Part shown: positions 44,082-52,686 of the stretch, piece by piece
Position numbering within the stretch: the stretch's first letter is position 1
Layout of the letters: each line of letters begins with the position of its first letter
Source of the DNA: an uncultured Prevotellaceae bacterium
GTDB taxonomy: Bacteria; Bacteroidota; Bacteroidia; Bacteroidales; Bacteroidaceae
Length of the DNA stretch: 64,000 bases
NCBI GenBank assembly: GCA_937900485.1
Contig: CALCEL010000063.1
Coordinates: 29,249 to 93,248, forward strand
Reading direction: 5' to 3'
Made by a program: the position numbers and the translations under genes
Notes under the pieces: generated by a model
The model's input: only the letters and a program-made list of their open reading frames with translations
What the model was told of the DNA's origin: nothing
Databases searched by the model: none

Positions 44082-44693
44082 ATGGACTACGTATTAAATC
44101 TTATATTGATCATCATTACAGCCATTTTCGTCAATAACGTCGTTTTGGCTCAGTTTCTCGGTATATGTCCTTTCTTGGGAGTGTCTAAGAAAGTGGATAC
44201 GGCAAGTGGAATGGGTATGGCAGTGACAGCTGTCCTTCTTGTCGCTACCATCGTCACGTTCTGTATACAGAAGTATGTTCTCGATGTATTCCATCTTGAG
44301 TACCTTCAGACTATCGCTTTTATCCTTGTCATCGCCGCCTTGGTGCAGATGATTGAGATCTTTCTCAAGAAGACTATGCCAGCTCTCTATCAGGCTCTCG
44401 GTGTGTTCCTTCCGCTCATCACCACTAACTGTTGTATCCTCGGTGTGGCAATTCTTGTCATCCAGAAGGAATACGACTTGCTTGAGGGTGTCATCTATGC
44501 AGTCGGAACAGGTCTCGGATTCCTTCTTGCGATGGTTCTTTTCGCAGGTCTTCGTGAACAGTTAGCGTTGAGCCGTGTGCCAAAAGCCTTCGAGGGTACT
44601 CCTATCGCTCTCGTCACTGCCAGTCTCCTTGCCATGGCGTTCATGGGATTCAGTGGTGTGGATGGTGGTCTTAAGGCTGTCTTTGGCCTCTAA
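44082..44693 (+). CDS. rnfA: Rnf complex subunit RnfA
   Basis: Integral membrane subunit of 203 residues, six helices, partner of RnfE. The marks NNVVLAQFLGICPFLGVSKK and TTNCCILGVAIL hold the membrane Fe-S cysteines. The ATG at 44082 is two bases after the rnfE stop; an in-frame GTG at 44076 overlaps that stop and is less likely. The last gene of the operon. Confidence 0.95.
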   Translation: MDYVLNLILIIITAIFVNNVVLAQFLGICPFLGVSKKVDTASGMGMAVTAVLLVATIVTFCIQKYVLDVFHLEYLQTIAFILVIAALVQMIEIFLKKTMPALYQALGVFLPLITTNCCILGVAILVIQKEYDLLEGVIYAVGTGLGFLLAMVLFAGLREQLALSRVPKAFEGTPIALVTASLLAMAFMGFSGVDGGLKAVFGL

Positions 44694-44728
44694 TCCAACA
44701 GATTACAGTTTTATAACTAATATAATAA

Positions 44729-44766
44729 GAACAGGTGTGCCATAGGGTATGCCTGTTCTTTTTTGT
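44729..44766 (+). terminator. Terminator of the rnf operon
   Basis: GAACAGGTGTGCC pairs with GGTATGCCTGTTC (loop ATAG, with one offset pair) and is followed by six T. Confidence 0.85.
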
Positions 44767-45224
44767 TTTTCTTTCGCTGCTGATATGCCATGAGTATGTG
44801 ACTATAATAAGGGGAAAAACGGAAAAATAGTCTGTGACGAAATTTCCTATGCCTGATTTTTTTGCTTTTAAAGGTTAGCTTGTTGATAATCACAAAACAA
44901 GATGTTCAAAATACCAATGTCTCTTTTTTGAAATTCTTAGGTTAGGATATATACAGCAAACAGGTTTGAGAATTAAAAAATCCTAACCTGAACTTTTCAA
45001 CATCTTAACCTTAGATTTTCAGATCACGAATAAGCTATGATAAATCTTCAAAAGCCATTTATCTGCTGACAGGCGTCAACGGAAAAAGAGGAGTTTAGGA
45101 CAGTAAAAATAATGGGTGTGGATAGGAAATCTGGTCACATGCTTGTATGGAATTTCCTGACGCGACTAAATTTCATTTATTCCTATTGAAAGATTTTATC
45201 TAAAAAAAGTAATCCCGTAACTTA
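44767..45224. other. Gene-free region with repeat copy C
   Basis: This spacer after the rnf terminator holds repeat copy C (44819-45165). No gene is visible. The part up to 45535 includes a possible small RNA. Confidence 0.6.
44819..45165 (+). repeat. Dispersed intergenic repeat, copy C
   Basis: The best preserved ends of the three copies. TGTGACGAAATTTCCTATGC (44833-44852) matches the inverse of GGATAGGAAATCTGGTCACA (45120-45139) at 17 of 20 positions, giving a 307-bp unit with near-terminal inverted repeats. Its core reads CTTAGGTTAGGAT, ATATACAGCAAACAGG, then ATCCTAACCTGAACTTTTCA. The second 3' arm is degraded (TCTTAACCTTAG). Confidence 0.8.
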
Positions 45225-45360
45225 TATATTTGTTACACGTTGACGACGAAGAGTGGACAGAGGACGCATCATTGCGTAAGATGAGTCAATAGAACTTTGA
45301 AAACTAGTGTCTATTAACATGGTGTCCGGCATCAGTTTTGATGTCGGACGTCTTTAATTT
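45225..45360 (+). ncRNA. Candidate small RNA
   Basis: A -7-like box TATATTTG (45225-45232) is followed about 100 bp later by a strong hairpin, GTCCGGCATCA (45324-45334) with TGATGTCGGAC (45339-45349), then GTCTTTAATTT. No reading frame over a few codons lies between. The -33 element is poor. This could equally be the leader or a stray terminator before the GH43 gene. Confidence 0.3.
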
Positions 45361-45535
45361 GCTTGGACGTATCATTTACTTGTAGAAATGGACCTTGCTA
45401 CAAATCTTAAACTAAAAGAAACATTATTAGGATATGAATTTTTCCACTAAATATTAACTTTACACCGTGTTAACATAATGTGTCCTACGACACTCGTGTC
45501 ATCTAATTCGATAATCAAATATACTAGATAATATT

Positions 45536-47563
45536 ATGAAAAGACTTTACACTCTATTATTGTTTCTCTATCATTTGTCATCTTTTGGCCAGAACCCGTA
45601 TCTCCCGCTTTGGGAACATCTTCCCGATGGTGAGCCTCGTGTCTTTGAAGATCCAGACAATCCTGGTAAGTACAGAGCGTACATAATAGGTTCCCATGAC
45701 ATGACATACACCGCATATTGTGGTAATGACGTGAGGATGTGGTCCGCTCCCGTTGAGGATTTGACGATCTGGAGAGATGACGGCCCGATATTCACGCATT
45801 ACGTTGACGGACGATGGGATACCATGTATGCGCCGGACCTCGTCGAGGTGCGAGACAAGAATAGTGGTGAGAAAACTTATTGGCTCTATCCACATTCACG
45901 TGGCTGGAGGAGAGTGGCCATGGTGTGTAAGGGAAAACGTCCTGACGGACCGTTCACTCCCGTCAACCTTACTGAGGACGGCAGGGTGTGTGTGGACGGC
46001 TCATTGATAGATTTCGACCCGTCAGTATTCGTGGAGAACGTCACAGATGTCCATGACCCGGACTACGAACGTGGTTTCCGAGCTTATGTCTTCTATGGAT
46101 TCAGACACTCGACGGCCTTTGAGCTGAATCAGGATAATATGTTCTCTGTACGTCCGGGAACATCGATACATGATTACTTTATTCCAGCAAGCGAGATGTA
46201 TGGTGTGGTGCGTGATCCGGAAGGAACAGAATACCCGGCATTATATAAGGGACAGAATCCTGGCGACTTCAATTTCTTTGAGGCGTCAAGCATACGTAAG
46301 GTGGGAAACAAATATGTCATGGTATTCTCAGGATACAGTGGACCGGACTATGGACTGTGGTCAACGAACTCTGCCCTGCGTTACGCCTATGGTGACTCTC
46401 CTCTCGGACCGTGGAGAAGTGGAGGTGTGCTGGTCGACTCACGCGGCGTCGTGATGAATGAGGACGGCACTCATCTCACCACGAGTAACGCGGCGCACAA
46501 CACACATGGCTCATTGCAGCAGATCAATGGACAATGGTACGTGTTTTATCACCGTCCGCCGAGAGGATTCGGCAACGCCAGACAGGCTATGGTGGCACCG
46601 GTCAAGATTGTGTGTGATAAGAAACCTGTCAGTGAGGGGGGCAAGGTGCGCATAGTGGCGTACGACCCGTTCTCAAAGAATAATGAGTGGACGGCTAAGG
46701 CGTCTGACGGTATGTGTTACTCCGGAGCAGAGGTGACGAGTGAGGGATTTCAGATCTTTGGTCTTCCACCTTATAAATACTATTCTGCGGGCATAGCTTG
46801 CTATATGAGTGATAACGGATGGCTCAAGGACAATTATGACAGATGGAGAGACGGTATGGATATGGCAGGTGTGGAGGATGGCGGTGTCATCGGATTCAAG
46901 TACTTCGGATTCGGCGGTCTCAAGAAGAACGACCGTGGCGTCAAGGCTTTCGATGGAACACGAAAAGGTGACCGCGCGGAATTGAATGTGTGTCTCACTT
47001 CTAAAGGCAAAGCGTTCAGGATTCATGTCATGCTGGATGGGCCGTATGCTAACAGTGTATGGAAGGGACGTGAGATAGGTGTTATCGACATACCTGAGGG
47101 CGCAAGCGCCAAGGCTACGATGTACAAGACGTATGTGCCTGATGTGGAGGGACTGACAGGTAAACACGCCATATATCTTCTGGCGGAGCGTTTTGACAAG
47201 GATGGACATAAGGATTCAGCGTCACCATCGGCACAAGGCAATAAGGAAGCGTTGTTCGACCTCCATGGCATAGGATTCTCAAAAGGCGGAGCGTCATGTG
47301 TGCCAGAGGTAGTGCCGGAAGTGGCGATCTCAGTCGACGGACGTGATGTCAGGATTCCGTCTCAACCTGTTTTCGCCACTAACGAGAACGGATACACCGA
47401 TGCGTCACATTATCAGATTTACGCTCCTCTTAAGGACACATCTGTTATACGTGTCAAACCGTCTGACCCGAGAGTTAGCGTCTCTGTAGGTAAGGTGACG
47501 GACGGACGAGCAACTGTGAGATGTGTGTTCAAGGGTTACGAGAAAGTATTCTTGATAAACTGA
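45536..47563 (+). CDS. GH43-family glycoside hydrolase with C-terminal beta domain
   Basis: Secreted protein of 675 residues; signal peptide about 1-18 (LSSFGQ). Residues 20 to about 360 form a five-bladed GH43 propeller: FEDPDNPGKYRAYIIGSHD, DTMYAPDLVEV, FNFFEASSIRK with a likely catalytic Glu, and AAHNTHGSLQQINGQWYVFYHR. From about 380 there is a beta-rich domain, possibly a carbohydrate-binding module. Members cut arabinose or xylose side chains; the subfamily is not clear to me. A second GH43 gene starts 13 bp downstream, and the xylanase-esterase follows, so xylan side-chain removal fits. Confidence 0.85.
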   Translation: MKRLYTLLLFLYHLSSFGQNPYLPLWEHLPDGEPRVFEDPDNPGKYRAYIIGSHDMTYTAYCGNDVRMWSAPVEDLTIWRDDGPIFTHYVDGRWDTMYAPDLVEVRDKNSGEKTYWLYPHSRGWRRVAMVCKGKRPDGPFTPVNLTEDGRVCVDGSLIDFDPSVFVENVTDVHDPDYERGFRAYVFYGFRHSTAFELNQDNMFSVRPGTSIHDYFIPASEMYGVVRDPEGTEYPALYKGQNPGDFNFFEASSIRKVGNKYVMVFSGYSGPDYGLWSTNSALRYAYGDSPLGPWRSGGVLVDSRGVVMNEDGTHLTTSNAAHNTHGSLQQINGQWYVFYHRPPRGFGNARQAMVAPVKIVCDKKPVSEGGKVRIVAYDPFSKNNEWTAKASDGMCYSGAEVTSEGFQIFGLPPYKYYSAGIACYMSDNGWLKDNYDRWRDGMDMAGVEDGGVIGFKYFGFGGLKKNDRGVKAFDGTRKGDRAELNVCLTSKGKAFRIHVMLDGPYANSVWKGREIGVIDIPEGASAKATMYKTYVPDVEGLTGKHAIYLLAERFDKDGHKDSASPSAQGNKEALFDLHGIGFSKGGASCVPEVVPEVAISVDGRDVRIPSQPVFATNENGYTDASHYQIYAPLKDTSVIRVKPSDPRVSVSVGKVTDGRATVRCVFKGYEKVFLIN

Positions 47564-47576
47564 AACACATGATGTC

Positions 47577-49220
47577 ATGAGAAAGTTATTTGTTTTGATA
47601 TGTCTTTTGTCGTGCTGTTTCTGTGTCTCGGCAAGACAAGTGAACGTCAGGAATCCGTTTATCTGGTCTGACGTGCCGGACCCTGATGTTATCCGTGTCG
47701 GTGACTATTACTATATGGTGTCAACCACAATGCATCTCTTTCCCGGCGGACCGGTGATGAGAAGTGCTGACCTCGTACATTGGGAGACGGTGTCATATCT
47801 CTTCGACGAGATAAAAGACACTCCTCGTTACGACATGAGTCAGGGCACCATCTACGGACGTGGACAGTGGGCGACGTCACTCCGTTACCATGATGGCACG
47901 TTCTGGGCTTTGTTCGTGGCTAATGACGACCCTCATAAGTCTATGGTGTTCAAGACTGACGACCCGGCGAAGGGATGGACATTACACAGTCGTCTGCCGG
48001 CATACCATGACTCGTCTTTGTTTTTTGACGATGACGGACGAGTGTATGTGTTCTCCGGCAGTGGTGACATCAGACTCGTGGAGCTGAGTGCGGACCTGAG
48101 GTCGGAGAAGCAGGGCGGAGTGAATAAGGTGCTGGAGCTGAGAGGTAAGCCTTCCGGACTGCATGAGGGTAGCCGTGTGGTGAAGCACGATGGCATGTAT
48201 TACCTGCTGTGTGTATCATGGCCGCAGACCGGACGTCAGGAGATAGCTTACAGAAGCCGTAATATTGAGGGACCGTATGACTCTAAAGTGATACTGAAGA
48301 GTGAGTTCGGCGGGTTTCCTTACGCAGGGCAGGGCACTATCGTCGACGGAAAGCATGGTGAGTGGTACGGCGTGATGTTCCAGGACAGAGGAGGCGTTGG
48401 ACGCGTGCTCACCATTGAGCCTTGCTCATGGATTGACGGATGGCCTTTGTTAGGTACCCTCGGTGACGGACGTATACCTGCCACGTTGTCGTTGGAGAGC
48501 GACTGCCTATGTGCTGACGGACATGACTATGCGGTCATAGAGAAAGACTATCAGTGGAATCACAATTATATTAAAGAGGATATTAAAGTGTTACGCCCGG
48601 ACGTGAAGACCAGACGAGGAGATGTGAGTGACGTGATGAAGTCAGTTACATATAACCCGAACGGTAAACCGTATTACGTTGGTGATATGCGCAGAGCGAA
48701 GGAGATACGCTTGTCCTCTTCGGTCAAGGCGAATAGCATCTTCGACGCTCGTAACACATTGACGTGGCGTACGTGGGGACCGTATTGCTCTGACACCATC
48801 TGCATAGACTTACGACACATGAGGAACGGCGACCGGACAGGACTGGCCATGCTCAATGGTGACACTGGCATGATGATGGTGGAGAAAAAGAAGAGCGGCT
48901 TCCGACTCGTCATGTGTGAGGAGAATGTCAGACTGTCCAACGACAAGAAGGAGATAACGAAGGTAGACAAGAAAGAATATGAGTCAGTCGAGATACGTAA
49001 AGGACAAGAGTCAAGGCTCTATCTGCGTATTGACGGTGACTTCACTCCAGGCAAGGACATAGCCACCTTCTACTACAGTCTTGACGGTGAGCGTTTCAAG
49101 AAGATCGGTTGCGACTATAAGATGCGCTTCGACTTCATGCGACTTTTCATGGGCTCACGCTACGCCGCCTTCTACTATTCCACAGCACAGACCGGCGGTT
49201 ATGTCGACGTGACGTTATGA
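47577..49220 (+). CDS. GH43 beta-xylosidase/alpha-L-arabinofuranosidase with DUF1349-type C-terminus
   Basis: Secreted enzyme of 547 residues; signal peptide ends near VSARQ (residue 21). GH43 residues: catalytic base Asp in PFIWSDVPDPDVIRVGDYYY, pKa-tuning Asp in HDSSLFFDDDGRVYVFSG, acid Glu in LHEGSRVVKHDGMYYLL. The last 190 residues form the DUF1349-like beta sandwich typical of subfamily 12 enzymes. Co-transcribed with the upstream GH43 gene; likely acts on arabinoxylan oligosaccharides. Confidence 0.9.
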   Translation: MRKLFVLICLLSCCFCVSARQVNVRNPFIWSDVPDPDVIRVGDYYYMVSTTMHLFPGGPVMRSADLVHWETVSYLFDEIKDTPRYDMSQGTIYGRGQWATSLRYHDGTFWALFVANDDPHKSMVFKTDDPAKGWTLHSRLPAYHDSSLFFDDDGRVYVFSGSGDIRLVELSADLRSEKQGGVNKVLELRGKPSGLHEGSRVVKHDGMYYLLCVSWPQTGRQEIAYRSRNIEGPYDSKVILKSEFGGFPYAGQGTIVDGKHGEWYGVMFQDRGGVGRVLTIEPCSWIDGWPLLGTLGDGRIPATLSLESDCLCADGHDYAVIEKDYQWNHNYIKEDIKVLRPDVKTRRGDVSDVMKSVTYNPNGKPYYVGDMRRAKEIRLSSSVKANSIFDARNTLTWRTWGPYCSDTICIDLRHMRNGDRTGLAMLNGDTGMMMVEKKKSGFRLVMCEENVRLSNDKKEITKVDKKEYESVEIRKGQESRLYLRIDGDFTPGKDIATFYYSLDGERFKKIGCDYKMRFDFMRLFMGSRYAAFYYSTAQTGGYVDVTL

Positions 49221-49321
49221 GAAACGTCTGCGTGACGACTGTGGCAAGTTCACGTCACGACTGTCCGTCAATACTTTATCCATGATGAATACATTTTAAT
49301 ATTATAAATTATTAAACTAAT

Positions 49322-51469
49322 ATGAAAAAAATATTAATATCATTATTCACTCTTGTGTCCATGGCGACAGCAGTGCATGCCGCCGGCGTTTATGACCAAG
49401 TCAACGGCCCGGCCGGACTGAAGGACGTGTATAGAGACTATTTCACCGTAGGCGTGTCTGTCAATCTGCGTAACGTGACCACGCAAGACCAGATGGCACT
49501 GATTAAGAATGAGTTCAACAGCATCACGGCGGAAAACGACATGAAGCCGGCGTTGCTGCATCCTGCCGAGGGCGTGTGGGACTGGGCGGCCGCGGACAGC
49601 ATCGCAAATTTCTGCCGACGCAACAACATCAAACTGAGGGGACATTGTCTTTGCTGGCACGCACAGTTCAGCGACTGGATGTTTTATGACAAGAAAGGCG
49701 CTCCGGTGAAGAAAGAAGTGTTTTATTCCCGTCTGCGTGAGCATATACACACCGTCGTGAATCGTTACAAGGATATTGTCTATTGCTGGGACGTGGTCAA
49801 CGAGGCAATGGCGGACGGAGAGTTCGCGCAGCCAGGTCAGAAACCAGTTCCTTACAGAGACAGCTACTTGTATAAGCTTTGCGGAGATGAGTTTATCGCT
49901 AAGGCGTTTGAATACGCTCATGAGGCAGACCCGTCAGCTATTCTGTTCTACAATGACTACAATGCTGCTGATCCGGCGAAGAGAGACCGTATATATAATA
50001 TGGTGAGTAAGATGCAGAAGGCCGGTGTGCCTATCTCCGGTATTGGTATGCAGGGACATTATAATATCTACGGACCATCGGAAGAGGATGTGGATGCCGC
50101 ACTGACAAAATACTCAGAGCTGGTTCGTCACATACATATCACCGAGCTTGACGTTCGTGTGAATAACGAGCAGGGTGGTCAGCTGCGATTCTCTAAAGGA
50201 CAGAGCAAGCCGTTGCCGTCTTACATCGAGACGATTCAGACAGACCAGTATGAGCGTCTGTTCCGTGTGTTCAGAAAACATAAGGACGTGATTGATAACG
50301 TGACGTTCTGGAACCTGTCCGACAAGGACTCATGGCTTGGAGCGGATAATCACCCGTTACCATTCGACGAGAACTACAGACCGAAGAGGTCGTATTATGC
50401 CATAAGAGACTTCAATCCGTCATTGGATAAGGCGTATCCACGAGAGGATTTCAAGCCTAACGAGCTGAACCAACCGGGACAAGAGTATCCTATGGTCAAC
50501 TCTCAGGGCTACGCTCGTTTCCGTATTGAAGCTCCAGACGCTAAGTCGGTCATCGTGAGTTTAGGACTCGGTGGACAGGGCGGTACTGTGTTGAGGAAGA
50601 ACGCTGAGGGCGTGTGGACAGGCACAACGACCGGTCCTATGGATGAGGGGTTCCACTATTACCACGTCACCGTCGACGGATGCGTGCTGAACGACCCTGG
50701 TGCATGCAATTTCTACGGCTCGAGACGTTGGGAGAGCGGTATCGAGATACCGGCGTCCGATCGTGACTTTTATTCCATGAGAAATGTGGCTCACGGAAAT
50801 GTGCAGCAGATTTACTTCTATTCACCAAGCACGTCAACACAGCGCCGCGCATTTGTCTACACTCCAGCAGAGTATTATTCTAACCCTAAAAAGAAGTATC
50901 CTGTGCTCTACCTTCAGCATGGCTGGGGTGAGGATGAGACAGCGTGGAGCGTACAGGGACACGCCAACCTGATTCTCGACAATCTGATAGCGGACGGTAA
51001 GTGCCTTCCTTTCATCGTGGTGATGACCTACGGTATGACAAATGACGTGAAATTCGGCACACTGGGCCAGTTCACAGTCAAGGAGTTCGAGACAGTGCTG
51101 GTGGATGAGCTGATACCATACGTCGACAGCCATTTCAGAACAAAGACGGACAAGAAATGCAGAGCTATGGCTGGACTTTCCATGGGAGGAATAGAGACGA
51201 AGCTGATCACGTTACGCCGTACGGACATGTTCGACTACTATGCGTTGTTCAGCGGGGGAACCTATGCGCCTTCAGATATCAAAGTCAAGCCACGACTGAT
51301 ATTCACATCATGCGGCTCAAAGGAGAACCCACAGGGTGTCATAGGCTCTACTGACCAGTTGACTAAGGCAGGTCTGAACGCCGTCTCCTACATCTCAGAA
51401 GGCACAGGTCATGAGTTCCTGACGTGGAGACGAAGCCTCAAGGAGCTGGCTCCTCTGCTTTTCAGATGA
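49322..51469 (+). CDS. Bifunctional GH10 xylanase - CE1 feruloyl/acetyl xylan esterase
   Basis: Secreted two-enzyme protein of 715 residues; signal peptide about 1-20. GH10 domain (about 30-375): CWDVVNEAMADGE with acid/base Glu161 and HITELDVRV with nucleophile Glu275. A CBM48-like beta domain (about 395-470) links to the CE1 alpha/beta hydrolase (about 480-715) with Ser620 in GLSMGG and His697 in GTGHEF. This domain order is the one described for Xyn10D-Fae1A of Prevotella ruminicola, which cuts xylan and frees ferulate. It sits 101 bp after two GH43 genes, forming a small xylan-degradation cluster without SusC/SusD in view. Confidence 0.95.
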   Translation: MKKILISLFTLVSMATAVHAAGVYDQVNGPAGLKDVYRDYFTVGVSVNLRNVTTQDQMALIKNEFNSITAENDMKPALLHPAEGVWDWAAADSIANFCRRNNIKLRGHCLCWHAQFSDWMFYDKKGAPVKKEVFYSRLREHIHTVVNRYKDIVYCWDVVNEAMADGEFAQPGQKPVPYRDSYLYKLCGDEFIAKAFEYAHEADPSAILFYNDYNAADPAKRDRIYNMVSKMQKAGVPISGIGMQGHYNIYGPSEEDVDAALTKYSELVRHIHITELDVRVNNEQGGQLRFSKGQSKPLPSYIETIQTDQYERLFRVFRKHKDVIDNVTFWNLSDKDSWLGADNHPLPFDENYRPKRSYYAIRDFNPSLDKAYPREDFKPNELNQPGQEYPMVNSQGYARFRIEAPDAKSVIVSLGLGGQGGTVLRKNAEGVWTGTTTGPMDEGFHYYHVTVDGCVLNDPGACNFYGSRRWESGIEIPASDRDFYSMRNVAHGNVQQIYFYSPSTSTQRRAFVYTPAEYYSNPKKKYPVLYLQHGWGEDETAWSVQGHANLILDNLIADGKCLPFIVVMTYGMTNDVKFGTLGQFTVKEFETVLVDELIPYVDSHFRTKTDKKCRAMAGLSMGGIETKLITLRRTDMFDYYALFSGGTYAPSDIKVKPRLIFTSCGSKENPQGVIGSTDQLTKAGLNAVSYISEGTGHEFLTWRRSLKELAPLLFR

Positions 51470-51631
51470 CGTGTTACGTTCCATACGTGTCGACGGACAT
51501 CGCTCTCAATGTGATAACTCATCTTCCAAACAATACACCGTCATGCCTATACGCTTAGGATGAAAATGTGGGGTAGGGCTAAGTAAACAAAATTAACTAG
51601 GTGTGTGTGCTATTCATTATGAAAAAAAACG

Positions 51632-51639
51632 TAAATTCG
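51632..51639 (+). promoter_or_regulatory. -7 promoter box of nadA-mnmA
   Basis: TAAATTCG, 23 bp before the nadA start; fits the -7 consensus with a C at position 7. Confidence 0.5.
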
Positions 51640-51662
51640 CGGCGTATTAAAGTTATTGGAAA

Positions 51663-52682
51663 ATGCTTGTGAAAGATTCTTGGAGAGAAAAAGGTTACGT
51701 TGATGAGCCTGTTCCGTCTGACGTCGATTTGAAGTCAGAGATACGTAGGATGTGTAAAGAGAAGAACGCTGTGATTCTCGCTCACTATTACACAGATGGC
51801 GAAGTGCAAGACATCGCTGACTTTGTCGGTGACTCTCTCGCTCTCGCACAGTGGAGCGCAAAAACTGACGCGGACATCATCGTCATGTGTGGAGTACATT
51901 TCATGGGTGAGACGAATAAGATTCTCTGTCCAGGTAAGAAAGTGCTCGTGCTCGACCTCAACGCCGGCTGCTCACTGGCGGACAGCTGTAATGCCGATGA
52001 CTTGAGTAAGTTCATCGACGAGCATCCTGGTCACAAGGTGGTGTCGTATGTCAATACCACTGCCGCAGTGAAGGCACTGACGGATGTGGTGGTGACATCA
52101 AGCAACGCTAAATTGATTATTGACAGCTTTCCGCAGGATGAGAAGCTTATTTTCGGACCAGACAAGAATCTCGGCGCATATATAAACTCTGTGACTGGAC
52201 GTGACATGGTTCTGTGGAACGGAGGATGTCACGTGCATGGACAGTTCTCTCTGGAAGCTATCCTGAAATTGAAGGAGGAGCATCCTGGCGCCAAGGTGCT
52301 TGTACACCCTGAGTGTCCGGCGCCAATCCAGAAGATTGCTGACGTCATTGGCTCCACTGCCGGTCTGCTGAATTATTCCGTGAAGGATGATGCTGAAGTC
52401 TTCATCGTGGCTACCGAGAGTGGCATCCTGCATGAGATGAGGAAGGCGTCTCCTGACAAGACTTTTATACCGGCTCCTCCGGAGGCAACGGAAACCATAG
52501 GTTGCAGTTGCAATGAGTGCTCGTTCATGAAGCTCAACACGATGAGGAAGTTGTACAACACGCTGAAATACGAGTGGCCGGAGATTGAGGTGGATAAGGA
52601 CGTGGCAGAGAAGGCTGTACGCCCGATTGAGAAGATGTTGGAGATATCCAAATCCTTGAAGTCAGCCATGTCAAGTAAGTGA
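51663..52682 (+). CDS. nadA: Quinolinate synthase NadA
   Basis: Fe-S enzyme of 339 residues that condenses iminoaspartate with dihydroxyacetone phosphate to quinolinate in NAD synthesis. Three internal repeats carry the 4Fe-4S cysteines: Cys76 in VMCGVHFMGE, Cys189 in NGGCHVHGQF and one in GCSCNECSFM. Substrate residues HYYTDGEVQD, NTTAAVK and HPECPAP are present. It reads into mnmA with a 4-bp gap; nadB and nadC are not in the window. Confidence 0.96.
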   Translation: MLVKDSWREKGYVDEPVPSDVDLKSEIRRMCKEKNAVILAHYYTDGEVQDIADFVGDSLALAQWSAKTDADIIVMCGVHFMGETNKILCPGKKVLVLDLNAGCSLADSCNADDLSKFIDEHPGHKVVSYVNTTAAVKALTDVVVTSSNAKLIIDSFPQDEKLIFGPDKNLGAYINSVTGRDMVLWNGGCHVHGQFSLEAILKLKEEHPGAKVLVHPECPAPIQKIADVIGSTAGLLNYSVKDDAEVFIVATESGILHEMRKASPDKTFIPAPPEATETIGCSCNECSFMKLNTMRKLYNTLKYEWPEIEVDKDVAEKAVRPIEKMLEISKSLKSAMSSK

Positions 52683-52686
52683 TAGT

